64,000 nt of DNA from Pontibacter coccineus (GTDB lineage Bacteria; Bacteroidota; Bacteroidia; Cytophagales; Hymenobacteraceae): contig NZ_JAUOTN010000001.1 of NCBI RefSeq assembly GCF_030546575.1, positions 620,001 through 684,000 of the forward strand. Reading direction: 5' to 3'. Position numbers and translations under genes: made by a program. This document shows, in pieces, positions 39,602 to 48,437 of this stretch (position 1 is the stretch's first letter; the number at the start of each line of letters is the position of its first letter). Below the pieces are notes generated by a model. That model searched no databases. It saw nothing but the letters and a program-made list of their open reading frames with translations, and was not told the DNA's origin.

Positions 39602-40687
39602 TCAACTCTCTACCTCAGCACTTCCACTTGCCTGTACCGTGTCGCTTTCAGCCCCTCTCCCGCTTTCCAGCACGTCTTTTACATACAGTTCGTTAATTAC
39701 CACAATCAGCACAGCCAGTATGGGGGCCGACATCAGCAAGCCCAATCCACCCTGCAGTATACCCAACAACACCTGAAAAAAGAGCAGCAAGGCGGGAGGC
39801 AGATCCACCGTTTTCTGGAAGATGATCGGCGTGATGATGTAAGTCTCCACCATTTGAATGCCCCCGTAGACAATGATGACCAACAGCGCCATATCGGGGC
39901 TTACCGTCAGTCCGATCAGCACGGCAGGTATACCAGCCAGCCAGGGACCAATGTTTGGTATAAAGGCCAGAAAAAAGGAGATCAGGCCCAATGCGAGCGC
40001 CAGGGGCAGGCCGATGATCATGTACGCAATGGCCGTGCTGACACCAATGATCGCCATGGCTGACAGCATCCCCAGCAGCCACATTTTCAAGGTATAGTAG
40101 CAGGCATGCAGCACTTCCAGCATGCGGGTGCGCCGGCGTTCGGGGAACAGCTTCACGAAGCCGTGGGTATAGAGCGTCGGGTTTGCCGCAAAAAAGAGCG
40201 CCGTGATCACCACAATGAAAAAATCGGCCAGAACGCTGAGCGTAGAGGAAAAAGCACCCGAAAGGCGCTGCAGGATCTCCCTTTGCTCGGGCATCATGCG
40301 CTTGTAGTCTTCAGGCAGCTCCTCTACCAGCCGTTGGCCCCAGTTGTACTGACTCAGCCATTCTTTCAGACTGTTGAAGGCCTGCGGAATCTTTTCGCGC
40401 ATCTGGTCGCCCTGTTCATAAATAGTAGGTGCCACCAGCAAAAAAGAACCTATCAGCAGGCCAAAGACCAGCAGCGTTACCAGCAGTAAAGCCAGCCAGC
40501 GCTTCAGGCCCAGATGCCGCACCACCCAGTCGGTGAGTCCGCAAAACAGCACCGCCATGAGGATGCCGGCAAAAACCAACAGAAAAAAGTAAGCTGCCGC
40601 AGCCAGCAGGTAAAACCCAGAGGCAATCAGCAGCACGATGAAAGCGGCCAGCGTCACACGTTTGGCAAATGAGCTTTTTGAGGCCAT
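39602..40687 (-). CDS. AI-2E family (PerM-like) membrane transporter
   Basis: A 361-residue polytopic protein starting at the ATG of MASKSSFAKR. Typical AI-2E/UPF0118 segments are present: AYFFLLVFAGILMAVLFCGL, LITALFFAANPTLY-type mid region, and GPWLAGIPAVLIGLTVSP with ETYIITPIIFQKTVDLPPAL at the C-terminal end. Family members are implicated in autoinducer or small-molecule export; the substrate is not established. The gene is divergent from sucC. Confidence 0.85.
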   Translation of the reverse strand: MASKSSFAKRVTLAAFIVLLIASGFYLLAAAAYFFLLVFAGILMAVLFCGLTDWVVRHLGLKRWLALLLVTLLVFGLLIGSFLLVAPTIYEQGDQMREKIPQAFNSLKEWLSQYNWGQRLVEELPEDYKRMMPEQREILQRLSGAFSSTLSVLADFFIVVITALFFAANPTLYTHGFVKLFPERRRTRMLEVLHACYYTLKMWLLGMLSAMAIIGVSTAIAYMIIGLPLALALGLISFFLAFIPNIGPWLAGIPAVLIGLTVSPDMALLVIIVYGGIQMVETYIITPIIFQKTVDLPPALLLFFQVLLGILQGGLGLLMSAPILAVLIVVINELYVKDVLESGRGAESDTVQASGSAEVES

Positions 40688-40860
40688 AGTCCGCTTTTTT
40701 ATAAGTTCAGTTATAACGTACGTATTACGTACACTTACTGCAATCGATGTTTTACAGTTACTTTCCCTGCACGCTGGTGAGCGAATGCCCGATCTGAGAA
40801 GAAACACTGGCCATGGCAGACGGCAGGCAGCGATTCGCCAATATTTTAAAAACCTATTTC

Positions 40861-40891
40861 TTGAATTTAAGCCGATAAAGGCTTACTTTCG
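40861..40891 (+). promoter_or_regulatory. sucC promoter
   Basis: TTG at 40,861-40,863 and TACTTTCG at 40,884-40,891 are 20 bases apart, close to the Bacteroidota consensus with one mismatch in the -7 element. The start codon follows 22 bases after the -7 element. Confidence 0.5.
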
Positions 40892-40913
40892 TGCGTCCAA
40901 TAAAACTGAAAGC

Positions 40914-42116
40914 ATGAACATACACGAATATCAGGCTAAAGAGATTCTGAAAAGCTACGGCGTTCGCATACAGGAAGGCATCGTGGCGGAAACGCCAGAC
41001 CAGGCTGTAAAAGCGGCTATGAAACTGACCGAAGAAACCGGCACAGGCTGGCACGTGATCAAAGCGCAAATTCATGCGGGTGGCCGTGGTAAAGGCGGTG
41101 GCGTGAAGCTGGCCAAAAACCTGGATCAGGTGAAGCAGATCGCCAACGACATCCTGGGCATGACACTGGTAACGCACCAGACTGGTCCTGAAGGCAAACT
41201 GGTACAGAAAGTACTCGTGGCGCAGGACGTATACTACCCTGGCGAATCCGATCCGAAGGAGTACTACCTGAGCATCCTGCTGGACCGCGCCAAAGGCCGC
41301 AACGTGATCATGGCATCTACTGAAGGTGGTATGGACATCGAAGAAGTAGCTGAGAAAACGCCTGAGAAGATCATCAAAGAGTGGATCGATCCGGCTGTAG
41401 GGCTGCGTCCGTTCCAGGCGAACAAAATAGCTTTTGCATTCGGACTGCAGGGCGAGGCTTTCAAAGAGATGGTGAAGTTTATCTCCAACCTTTACAGAGC
41501 CTATGTGGAGACTGACTCTTCTATGTTCGAGATCAACCCGGTTCTGAAGACTTCTGACAACAAAATTCTGGCAGTAGACGCCAAAGTGGACCTGGACGAC
41601 AACGCCCTGTTCCGTCACAAAAACCTGGCTGCCCTGCGCGATACTTCGGAAGAAGATCCGTTGGAAGTAGAGGCGAGCGCATCTAACCTGAACTACGTGA
41701 AGCTGGACGGCAACGTAGGTTGTATGGTAAACGGTGCAGGTCTTGCCATGGCTACCATGGACATCATCAAGCTTTCTGGCGGTGAGCCTGCTAACTTCCT
41801 GGACGTAGGGGGTGGGGCAAACGCACAGACGGTTGAAGCTGGTTTCCGCATCATCCTGAAAGACCCGAACGTGAAGGCGATTCTGATCAACATCTTCGGC
41901 GGTATCGTTCGTTGCGACCGTGTTGCCAATGGTGTGGTAGAGGCTTACAAGAACATCGGTGACATCAAGGTGCCGATCATCGTTCGTCTGCAGGGAACAA
42001 ACGCCGAAGAAGGCGCCCGCATCATCGACGAGTCTGGCCTGAAGGTATACTCTGCCGTAGCGCTGAAAGAAGCTGCTGAGAAGGTAGAGCAGGTATTGGC
42101 TGAAGTAGGAGCTTAA
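40914..42116 (+). CDS. sucC: Succinyl-CoA synthetase beta subunit (ADP-forming type)
   Basis: A 400-residue protein starting at [12 protein letters not shown], the usual N-terminus of the family. The ATP-grasp domain ([19 protein letters not shown]), [38 protein letters not shown] and [19 protein letters not shown] are all present. It joins the alpha subunit to convert succinyl-CoA to succinate with formation of ATP or GTP in the TCA cycle. The alpha subunit gene is not adjacent. Confidence 0.97.
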   Translation: MNIHEYQAKEILKSYGVRIQEGIVAETPDQAVKAAMKLTEETGTGWHVIKAQIHAGGRGKGGGVKLAKNLDQVKQIANDILGMTLVTHQTGPEGKLVQKVLVAQDVYYPGESDPKEYYLSILLDRAKGRNVIMASTEGGMDIEEVAEKTPEKIIKEWIDPAVGLRPFQANKIAFAFGLQGEAFKEMVKFISNLYRAYVETDSSMFEINPVLKTSDNKILAVDAKVDLDDNALFRHKNLAALRDTSEEDPLEVEASASNLNYVKLDGNVGCMVNGAGLAMATMDIIKLSGGEPANFLDVGGGANAQTVEAGFRIILKDPNVKAILINIFGGIVRCDRVANGVVEAYKNIGDIKVPIIVRLQGTNAEEGARIIDESGLKVYSAVALKEAAEKVEQVLAEVGA

Positions 42117-42130
42117 TTCCACAACATATA

Positions 42131-42170
42131 AAACAGAAAGGGCTGCCAAAACTGGCAGCCCTTTCTGTTT
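42131..42170. terminator. Bidirectional terminator between sucC and ohr
   Basis: An 18-bp perfect stem (42,131-42,148 and 42,153-42,170) with a 4-base loop, ending in T-runs. It serves both convergent genes. Confidence 0.92.
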
Positions 42171-42586
42171 TATACTACTTCCAGCTCCACATTGATATTG
42201 CCCCGCGTACCGATGGAGTAAGGACATACCTCATGCGCTTCATTCACCAGCTGCTCTGCTTTTTCTTTGTCGAGTCCCTGCAGGTGCACCTCCAGCTTCA
42301 CGCCCAACCCGTATTTTCCGTCTTCAGACTTAAGCAGATCCACATGCGCCTTTACAGTAGACTCCGGGTTTAACCGGATATGTTGCTTACCCGCAACCAG
42401 CAGTAGCGCACTCTGAAAGCAGGCCGCATACCCTGCCGCAAACAGTTGCTCAGGGTTAGACTTCCCCTTCTCCCCTCCCAACCCCTCTGGCAACGAGAGC
42501 GGCATATCAATTACACCATCTGACGACACAACATGACCTCTGCGGCCCCCTGTGGCAGTAACCTCTGCCGTATACACTGTTTCCAT
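42170..42586 (-). CDS. ohr: Organic hydroperoxide resistance protein (OsmC/Ohr)
   Basis: A 138-residue protein of Ohr type: VTATGGRRGHVVSSDGVIDM, then SNPEQLFAAGYAACFQSAL with catalytic Cys56, and HEVCPYS with the second Cys121. These reduce organic hydroperoxides with the help of dihydrolipoamide. No OhrR repressor gene is next to it. Cytoplasmic. Confidence 0.93.
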   Translation of the reverse strand: METVYTAEVTATGGRRGHVVSSDGVIDMPLSLPEGLGGEKGKSNPEQLFAAGYAACFQSALLLVAGKQHIRLNPESTVKAHVDLLKSEDGKYGLGVKLEVHLQGLDKEKAEQLVNEAHEVCPYSIGTRGNINVELEVV

Positions 42587-42777
42587 AGCTTTCTGATTTC
42601 GTTTGCTTGATTTGAAATATTATTTATTAACTCTCAAATTCTTCTTATTGTTTTAGGTATGAAGCGATTAAGAGTGTATTCCACTGTTATACCTGCCCGC
42701 TCTACCTTTCTGCATTATAATTATCGCTTCTAAAATTTCCTTTTTAGCGCATTGTTTCTATTTTTGCAACACGGTAA
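42587..42777. other. Intergenic region with tRNA-Arg promoter
   Basis: AT-rich. It contains the upstream region of ohr and the tRNA-Arg promoter (-7 TATTTTTG at 42,759-42,766). Confidence 0.5.
42759..42766 (+). promoter_or_regulatory. -7 promoter element of tRNA-Arg
   Basis: TATTTTTG is a perfect TAnnTTTG match, 12 bases before the first base of the tRNA. Confidence 0.55.
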
Positions 42778-42851
42778 GCACCCGTAGTTCAATTGGATAG
42801 AATATCGGATTTCGGCTCCGAGGGTTAGGGGTTCGAATCCTCTCGGGTGCA
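42778..42851 (+). tRNA. tRNA-Arg (anticodon TCG)
   Basis: A 74-base cloverleaf. The acceptor GCACCCG pairs with CGGGTGC, the anticodon arm TCGGA-TTTCGGC-TCCGA gives anticodon TCG, and the T-arm contains GGTTCGAATCC. No CCA is encoded. No integrated element is seen at this tRNA in the window. Confidence 0.92.
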
Positions 42852-42859
42852 CATCAAGA

Positions 42860-42887
42860 AGCCTTACAGCAATGTAGGGCTTTTTTT
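42860..42887 (+). terminator. tRNA-Arg terminator
   Basis: Stem AGCCTTACA/TGTAGGGCT with a 4-base loop, followed by seven Ts. It is similar in sequence to the terminator after tRNA-Pro. Confidence 0.8.
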
Positions 42888-42995
42888 ATGCCCTGCGCCA
42901 CGCAATTTTCCACTCCACTGCCTGACTTGCCGGTATTTCTATATCTTTGAATGATGACTCCAAACTGCCGGATGTCCTCAAAACTATAGACAAAA

Positions 42996-44261
42996 ATGGA
43001 GAGACCGAATACGCAGCAACACGAACTGCTCCGTGTACTTACTTTAAAAGATGCGGTGGGCGTTGGCCTGGGCGCCATTATCGGGGCAGGTATATTCGTC
43101 GTGACCGGGGTGGCGGCAGGTTTGGCCGGTCCGGCGTTTCTGATCGGGTTGCTCTTCGCAGGTATGATCGCGGCCTTCAATGCGCTTTCGTCCGCACAGC
43201 TGGCTGCCGTATACCCGCACTCCGGAGGCACTTATGAGTATGGTTACCGGCTGCTCAACCCCACGCTCGGTTTCTCGGCCGGCTGGATGTTCCTGATCAG
43301 CAAACTATCCGCAGCGGGTGTTGTCGCCATTGGTTTTGGCAGTTACTTCTACCAGCTTATACCTGTCTTTTCTCCCTTGATCCTTTCGGTACTGGCCGTT
43401 CTTTTGCTGACGATGGCCAACTATTTCGGTATCAAAAAAGCCGGGATGCTCAATCTCGTTATTGTTTCAGTGACGCTTATTTCGCTGCTATACCTGGTGT
43501 TCAGCGGTATACCTGCCGTCAAACAGGAAAACTTTCAGCCTTTTGCCCCCTTTGGCGTGGCAGGTATAGCGGAGGCGGCAGCCTTGCTGTTTTTCGCTTT
43601 CACGGGGTACGCCCGCATTGCCACGCTGGCCGAGGAAGTCCGCGAGCCCCACAAAACCATTCCACGTGCAGTTATCATCACCATCGTTTCAGCTATTGTG
43701 CTGTATGCAGCCGTTTCACTGGTAGCGGTTGGCGTGATCGGCACAGAGCGGATGGCCGACAGCAGATCGCCTTTGCAGGTGGTGGCAGCTGCGCTGAGCA
43801 CGCCCGCCATCCAGACAGTGATCACGATTGGTGCGTCGACGGCGATGCTTGGGGTGCTCCTGAGCCAGATTTTGGGGATTAGCCGGATGATGCTGGCCAT
43901 GGGAAGACGGCACGATCTGCCGCCTGTGTTTGAGCAGGTGCACCGCCGCTTCAGGGTCCCTCATGTAGGCATCCTCCTTACGGGTGCAATCATTCTGCTG
44001 CTGGTCCTGGCGGGTTCCTTCGAATTTATCCTGCGTTCTGCTTCCTTCACGATTCTGCTCTACTATAGCATTACCAACATCGCTGCTTTAAAGCAACCCA
44101 ATTCGGAGCAGATCTACGGCAAGCTTATACCGGTGCTGGGCCTTGTCGGCTGTCTGGCCATGTCGGTGTCACTGCCGCTTCAGGTAATTCTTTCCGGGCT
44201 TGGTCTGCTGGCGGTCGGGTTTGTGCTGCGGTTGCTGTTTCATAAGGTATATGACAAATAA
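42996..44261 (+). CDS. APC-family amino acid permease
   Basis: A 421-residue membrane protein of the APC superfamily. The consensus at the first membrane segment is visible (VGLGAIIGAGIFVVTGVAAG), with YPHSGGTYEYGYRLLNPTLG and FFAFTGYARIATLAEEVREP in the expected order. About 12 membrane segments are predicted. It imports or exchanges amino acids; the substrate is not readable from sequence. The gene lies between tRNA-Arg and tRNA-Pro. Confidence 0.92.
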   Translation: MERPNTQQHELLRVLTLKDAVGVGLGAIIGAGIFVVTGVAAGLAGPAFLIGLLFAGMIAAFNALSSAQLAAVYPHSGGTYEYGYRLLNPTLGFSAGWMFLISKLSAAGVVAIGFGSYFYQLIPVFSPLILSVLAVLLLTMANYFGIKKAGMLNLVIVSVTLISLLYLVFSGIPAVKQENFQPFAPFGVAGIAEAAALLFFAFTGYARIATLAEEVREPHKTIPRAVIITIVSAIVLYAAVSLVAVGVIGTERMADSRSPLQVVAAALSTPAIQTVITIGASTAMLGVLLSQILGISRMMLAMGRRHDLPPVFEQVHRRFRVPHVGILLTGAIILLLVLAGSFEFILRSASFTILLYYSITNIAALKQPNSEQIYGKLIPVLGLVGCLAMSVSLPLQVILSGLGLLAVGFVLRLLFHKVYDK

Positions 44262-44375
44262 GCTACTCCGAACCCGTTAAGCTAACCGGGCATTATACCT
44301 GTAAATAATTTAAGGTATAGATGCGGGCCTGGTCTTGCTATGAAACAACGTTTTTGCTATGTTGCAGAAAATTAT
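44262..44375. other. Short intergenic gap before tRNA-Pro
   Basis: Contains two copies of TATACCT/AGGTATA (about 44,295 and 44,314) and the tRNA-Pro promoter region. No gene. Confidence 0.5.
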
Positions 44376-44449
44376 CGGGGTGTAGCGTAGCCTGGTATCG
44401 CGCCAGCATGGGGTGCTGGAGGTCGTGGGTTCGAATCCCGCCACTCCGA
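44376..44449 (+). tRNA. tRNA-Pro (anticodon GGG)
   Basis: A 74-base cloverleaf. The acceptor CGGGGTG pairs with CACTCCG, the anticodon arm CCAGC-ATGGGGT-GCTGG gives anticodon GGG, and the T-arm GGGTTCGAATCCC is present. No CCA is encoded. Its 3' end is duplicated at 48,789-48,810, marking an integrated island. Confidence 0.92.
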
Positions 44450-44450
44450 C
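44429..44450. repeat. Left attachment site (attL) in tRNA-Pro
   Basis: The 22-base sequence from the tRNA-Pro T-arm to the discriminator base is repeated, with one mismatch, at 48,789-48,810. With six more bases of similar A-rich sequence on the right side of both copies, this is a typical tRNA-embedded integration signature. Confidence 0.85.
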
Positions 44451-44457
44451 AAAAAAG

Positions 44458-44487
44458 GGCCTTTACAGCATGTAGAGGCCTTTTTTT
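44458..44487 (+). terminator. Terminator-like hairpin after tRNA-Pro
   Basis: GGCCTTTACA/TGTAGAGGCC with a 3-base loop and a T-run. It is close in sequence to the tRNA-Arg terminator and probably ends the tRNA transcript. Confidence 0.8.
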
Positions 44488-44656
44488 ATGCAATTAGTTA
44501 TTCCAATTTCTATAAAGCAATAACATTTTTGTCATCATCCTTTTCCACAAAACTTATAGGAGTAACATAATTGCGCTACATTTATTCTAAATTTCATATA
44601 TTGTAAAAGTATACTGCATTAGCGTTATGATTATTTTATTAAAACAATAAACACGG

Positions 44657-44962
44657 ATGGGTTTTGCCAATCTTTACAAAAGAGATTCAATCGAGAGCCG
44701 GTACCTGGTGAAGATTGCGCAGATATTAGAATTGCCTTACAGCTACTTTTTGGATGAGGACGCGGAGCTATCGCAGAGTACCAGCGGCAGCAATATCCAG
44801 CAGGCTTCCAAAGTGGGTCAGAACCACCAGAGCATTAATGTGGGCATGAGCGCAGCCGATTGCGTGCAGAAGCTGGAGGCTTGCCAGCGGGAGAATGCTT
44901 TGCTGGAAGAGGCAGTTAAGGATAAGGATATGATTATAGAACTGATGCAAGGCAGAAGGTAG
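44657..44962 (+). pseudogene. Truncated repressor-like (HTH remnant) gene
   Basis: A 101-residue frame. Its start (GFANLYKRDSIESRYLVKIA, then LELPYSYFLDED) resembles the C-terminal part of an XRE helix-turn-helix domain, so the N-terminal half of the DNA-binding domain is missing. An in-frame stop lies six bases upstream of the ATG. The rest has the same plan as the phage repressor at 9,986: an Asn/Gln-rich segment (GSNIQQASKVGQNHQSINVG) and a coiled-coil tail (VKDKDMIIELMQ). It may be a decayed regulator of the island, or an intact short protein. It is followed after eight bases by the AbiJ-like gene. Confidence 0.6.
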
Positions 44963-44970
44963 GGAGGCGA

Positions 44971-45885
44971 ATGGCAACTTACAATTTATACTCAACTAGA
45001 AACAGATTAACACCCGATGTCTATTCTTATGACTCGTTGCCTAATAAATTAAAGATCCAAGTCATACGGATCTGGAGAAAAATGCATTCTCAAGAATTTG
45101 AATACTATTATGGTGATGAATTGGCAGGCAGTTGGTGGGCAATTCACGAAATACTCTGTGATGAGTATGGAACGCACAAGTTGATGTCAAACTTCTATGG
45201 CAGCAGCAAGCAAGCTGAAATTGAATCTTTTCTTCAAGATATATCTACAAGTATTGAGCAATGTTTAGATGTTATCGAATTAGTATTTAATTCTATTGCA
45301 GCTATAGACCATAAGCTCATCTACGGTCAACACAGGTACCTCCCAGATGAGGCTATTGACGATTTAAATACTAGATTTTTAGAAAATGGAGTTGGTTATG
45401 AATTCCGTGATGGTGAAATCATACGCATAGACAACACGCTGCTCCACCGTGAAATCATAATTCCAACCCTACATTTTTTATCCGCATCGGAATTCAAAAA
45501 CGCCGATGAGGAATATTTGAGTGCTCATGAGCATTTCAGACATGGTCGTACAAAAGAGTGCTTAGTGGACTGCCTCAAGGCAATGGAAAGTACTATCAAA
45601 ATTATCTGCGACCTGAATGGATGGCCATACAAACAAACAGATAATATTAGCAAGCTTATTTCTACTATAATCGAGCATAATCTAATACCAGATTTTCTAC
45701 TACAGCACTTCTCTTCTCTTAGATCTACTTTAGAAAGTGGCGTGCCAACTATTCGCAATAAGATGGGCGGCCACGGTGCAGGCACCCAAGTATTAGATGT
45801 TCCAATGCATTACGCCAGCTATATGTTATACCTGACGGGCGCCACTATAAATTTCTTGGTCTCTTGCTACCAGGAGCGGAAATAA
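44971..45885 (+). CDS. AbiJ-like HEPN protein, candidate abortive-infection toxin
   Basis: A 304-residue protein. The N-terminal 80 residues match the AbiJ_NTD4/STM4504-CBY_0614 type: YNLYSTRNRLTPDVYSYDSL, LKIQVIRIWRKM, then WWAIHEILCDEYGTHKL. The C-terminal half (about 185-290) has an Abi_C/HEPN-like pattern: KECLVDCLKAMESTIKIICD and, at residues 262-268, RNKMGGH, which fits the HEPN ribonuclease motif (R-N-x4-H). AbiJ-type proteins stop phage growth, probably by RNA cleavage. It lies between a truncated regulator gene and the LRR gene, whose annotated start is only 39 bp further on. Low GC content supports recent transfer. Confidence 0.75.
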   Translation: MATYNLYSTRNRLTPDVYSYDSLPNKLKIQVIRIWRKMHSQEFEYYYGDELAGSWWAIHEILCDEYGTHKLMSNFYGSSKQAEIESFLQDISTSIEQCLDVIELVFNSIAAIDHKLIYGQHRYLPDEAIDDLNTRFLENGVGYEFRDGEIIRIDNTLLHREIIIPTLHFLSASEFKNADEEYLSAHEHFRHGRTKECLVDCLKAMESTIKIICDLNGWPYKQTDNISKLISTIIEHNLIPDFLLQHFSSLRSTLESGVPTIRNKMGGHGAGTQVLDVPMHYASYMLYLTGATINFLVSCYQERK

Positions 45886-45923
45886 TATTCACTTATAAAA
45901 TCTCTATATTGTTTACCCTCAAC

Positions 45924-48041
45924 ATGGAAGCAAAAGAAGAAAAGTATTTAGACCACCACTTTTCAGGACACTTAGTGCCTGTTGAATTTGATGGATATTC
46001 TTACAAGGTAAGTGTTTACACAGATAGTGGAACATCGCTCTTCAAGGAATTAACATCAATCACAAGGCCAGCCATAATCAATAGTGGGAAGCACCATAAT
46101 TTTGAAGCTACTTTAGCTAATGACACTTTTGCAAAAGCTAAAACCAGGTTAGCGTTCTCATTTTTCGAACAAGGGGAGGAATATATTGAGTCTATAACAA
46201 CTACCAGTATAGAAAACTCTGATAGTGATTTAACGGATTACGAAATACAGCTCCGAATACTAGAGGGACTTAGAAATATGCGAAAAAGTTTCCCTCAAAT
46301 TTATCAATATCACAGATTCTCTACCTTAGGCATCCGTAAAATTTTAGGCATCTCTGAACGTCAATATCAATACAATATTGAATTACTAGATGAAGACGCT
46401 TTTATTTTTTCTGAAAATACCAGAGAGTGTAATATTGCTAATGGGGGATTTTATATCTCAAGTATTGGGGTTCGGCATCTAGAACATGAACTCACAAATG
46501 CTAATTCTGATATTCCTGAAGATTATGATGCAAAATTAGGTGACGAAGAGATACTCCAAACCTTTACCGAGGAGGATGTACTAGAGATGGTTGTCAATTT
46601 CAAGAAAGAAGTGAGTGGCCATAGATTATTTTTTGATTACGCTAAAATAGAATCATTCCCAAATGAGCTTTTTCAACTAGAGAAATTAGAAGAAATTATC
46701 TTTTATGGATGCGAAACAACAGATATACCAATAGAAATATCTAATCTTCCTAACTTAAAAAAGCTAATCATTATAGAAAGCCAGATAAGAAATTTGGTAG
46801 AAATTATACCTTATCTGAATAAGCTTGAAGTTCTGCACTTAGAAGAATTAGATTTAGAAACTATACCACATCAAATTGGAGATTTCAAGAATTTAGAACA
46901 TTTAGGTTTTTCTGGGAATAAATTAACTGTGCTTCCAAATACTTTTAAGAATTTATCAAGTTTAGTGACTTTAAATTTGGAAAATAATTTATTTGAAAGC
47001 TTCCCAGAAATTGTTTTTGAACTTAAAAACCTCTACTTATTAAATTTACAGAATAATCAGTTAACAGATATTCCAGTAGATATTGCTAAGCTCAAAAACT
47101 TAGCAACTCTGAATCTTAAGAACAATCAGATAAAATCACTGCCTGAATCGATTTCTTCTTTAAGAAAGATTAACACTCTAGATATTACAGATAATCCATT
47201 ATCAGAAATGCCTGAACTGGCTAAAATGAGCCTTGTCGAAATTTTCTATTATCTAGATAAGCAGCATGCAGATAAGTCTTATGTTACTCATTGGGAAGTA
47301 CCCAATTCTTTAAAAATATCATTCCAGCAGTACCTTAATTTTTTCACAGAATTTGTTTATCGCTTGACTGGTGAGGATATAGCTTTCGAAGTTACTAAAA
47401 CTGAAAATGGGTTGAAGATAACAGCTCAGCCAACCGATAAGCTCAGTATTGATGAAGTAGACGCTTATTTGCAGATGTACATGAAGCAGGACGTTGATAT
47501 ACGACCAGATTCCGGGGCTGATAACTATAAAATATTTGAAATCAGACGCATGCTGCAAGACTGGAAATCTGAAAAACAGAACCTCGACAATAAGGTAGAA
47601 AGGCAGTTAGAAACAATTCAGTATTTGTCGAAGTCAAACGAAGAGAAGGAGAAGCAGATAAAGCAGCTATATCTTAACATCAGCTACTTTCAAGATCATT
47701 CTTCTCATTTAATTAAACTAATATCCGATTCAACAAACTCTCATTCTTTGAGCCAAAAGTTTTTATATCAATATGTAGAAAAAGATAGTAGTAAGGGAAA
47801 TTTTGACGATCAGCTGGTCCGGCTCAATCAATTCATGGAGATGATTGAGTCGGACATGAGCCTGAGTAATGAGCAAAGGATTCAGGCAAATTTGGCTCTT
47901 GCATCAATGGTTGAAGAGTTAAAGAATAATGAGCCTAATAAGAAGACATTCACTAAAGCACTTGAAGCCACTAAAAAAGTGACTACTATCACTACTCAGC
48001 TTGTTAAGCTTTGGAAAGACATTTCAGGTGATACAGAATAG
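45924..48041 (+). CDS. Winged-helix/leucine-rich-repeat protein, candidate defence sensor
   Basis: A 705-residue protein taken from the ATG of MEAKEEKYLD; a longer frame reaches into the AbiJ gene. Residues 98-190 look like a winged helix of the type found in bacterial conflict proteins (LRILEGLRNMRKSFPQIYQY, GGFYISSIGVRHLEHEL). Residues 240-435 hold about eight leucine-rich repeats of 23 residues (LVTLNLENNLFESFPEIVFE, ATLNLKNNQIKSLPESISSL). The C-terminus (about 460-705) has a small alpha/beta segment (AFEVTKTENGLKITAQPTD), then long coiled coils. No P-loop or membrane segment is present. It probably recognises a phage or host protein and controls the upstream HEPN effector. Confidence 0.7.
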   Translation: MEAKEEKYLDHHFSGHLVPVEFDGYSYKVSVYTDSGTSLFKELTSITRPAIINSGKHHNFEATLANDTFAKAKTRLAFSFFEQGEEYIESITTTSIENSDSDLTDYEIQLRILEGLRNMRKSFPQIYQYHRFSTLGIRKILGISERQYQYNIELLDEDAFIFSENTRECNIANGGFYISSIGVRHLEHELTNANSDIPEDYDAKLGDEEILQTFTEEDVLEMVVNFKKEVSGHRLFFDYAKIESFPNELFQLEKLEEIIFYGCETTDIPIEISNLPNLKKLIIIESQIRNLVEIIPYLNKLEVLHLEELDLETIPHQIGDFKNLEHLGFSGNKLTVLPNTFKNLSSLVTLNLENNLFESFPEIVFELKNLYLLNLQNNQLTDIPVDIAKLKNLATLNLKNNQIKSLPESISSLRKINTLDITDNPLSEMPELAKMSLVEIFYYLDKQHADKSYVTHWEVPNSLKISFQQYLNFFTEFVYRLTGEDIAFEVTKTENGLKITAQPTDKLSIDEVDAYLQMYMKQDVDIRPDSGADNYKIFEIRRMLQDWKSEKQNLDNKVERQLETIQYLSKSNEEKEKQIKQLYLNISYFQDHSSHLIKLISDSTNSHSLSQKFLYQYVEKDSSKGNFDDQLVRLNQFMEMIESDMSLSNEQRIQANLALASMVEELKNNEPNKKTFTKALEATKKVTTITTQLVKLWKDISGDTE

Positions 48042-48279
48042 CTTCTGCTTGGCTCAACGCCTGAAGGCATTGATCATACTTTTCTTTCGCTATAAATAGT
48101 TTCTCACATACCATATGCCCCTGCACTTTTATTTGTTGAGAAAGAACTTCTCCATATTCGTGTTGTAAGCGTTTGTTCCTTGGGAAGAGCTCTTCGGATT
48201 TAAGATAATCTTCAGGTCTTGGAGCAGGCAGCTGTTTAAGAAGCTCAATAATTTCTTGTTTGTCTTTTTCTGTAAACAT
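48004..48279 (-). CDS. Small charged protein gene antisense to LRR gene end
   Basis: A 91-residue frame with a plausible helical protein (FTEKDKQEIIELLKQLPAPR, RNKRLQHEYGEVLSQQIKV, CLQALSQAEAILYHLKC). Its 3' end overlaps the 3' end of the LRR gene by 38 bp in opposite orientation. The start is preceded by AT-rich sequence. It could be a regulator of the system or a chance frame. Confidence 0.45.
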   Translation of the reverse strand: MFTEKDKQEIIELLKQLPAPRPEDYLKSEELFPRNKRLQHEYGEVLSQQIKVQGHMVCEKLFIAKEKYDQCLQALSQAEAILYHLKCLSKA

Positions 48280-48437
48280 AAGTTTTCCGAATTGTTCATG
48301 TACACCTCTGACAATAATACGATCATAGCATGTACATTAAAAAGACAGTAATTATAATAAGACTTTATGCTGCAATGAAAGTCTAAACATTATTATCTCT
48401 AAATACCGTTGAGTCTTTCTCAACCTAACCCTTAGAG

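Noticed and set aside
40854..42227. 457-codon open frame on the minus strand
   Set aside because: It is antisense to nearly all of sucC, which has a full family match, and its composition is that of a shadow frame.
42778..42887. Integrated element at tRNA-Arg
   Set aside because: No repeat of its 3' end is seen to the right within the window, and the following gene is an ordinary permease with host-like composition.
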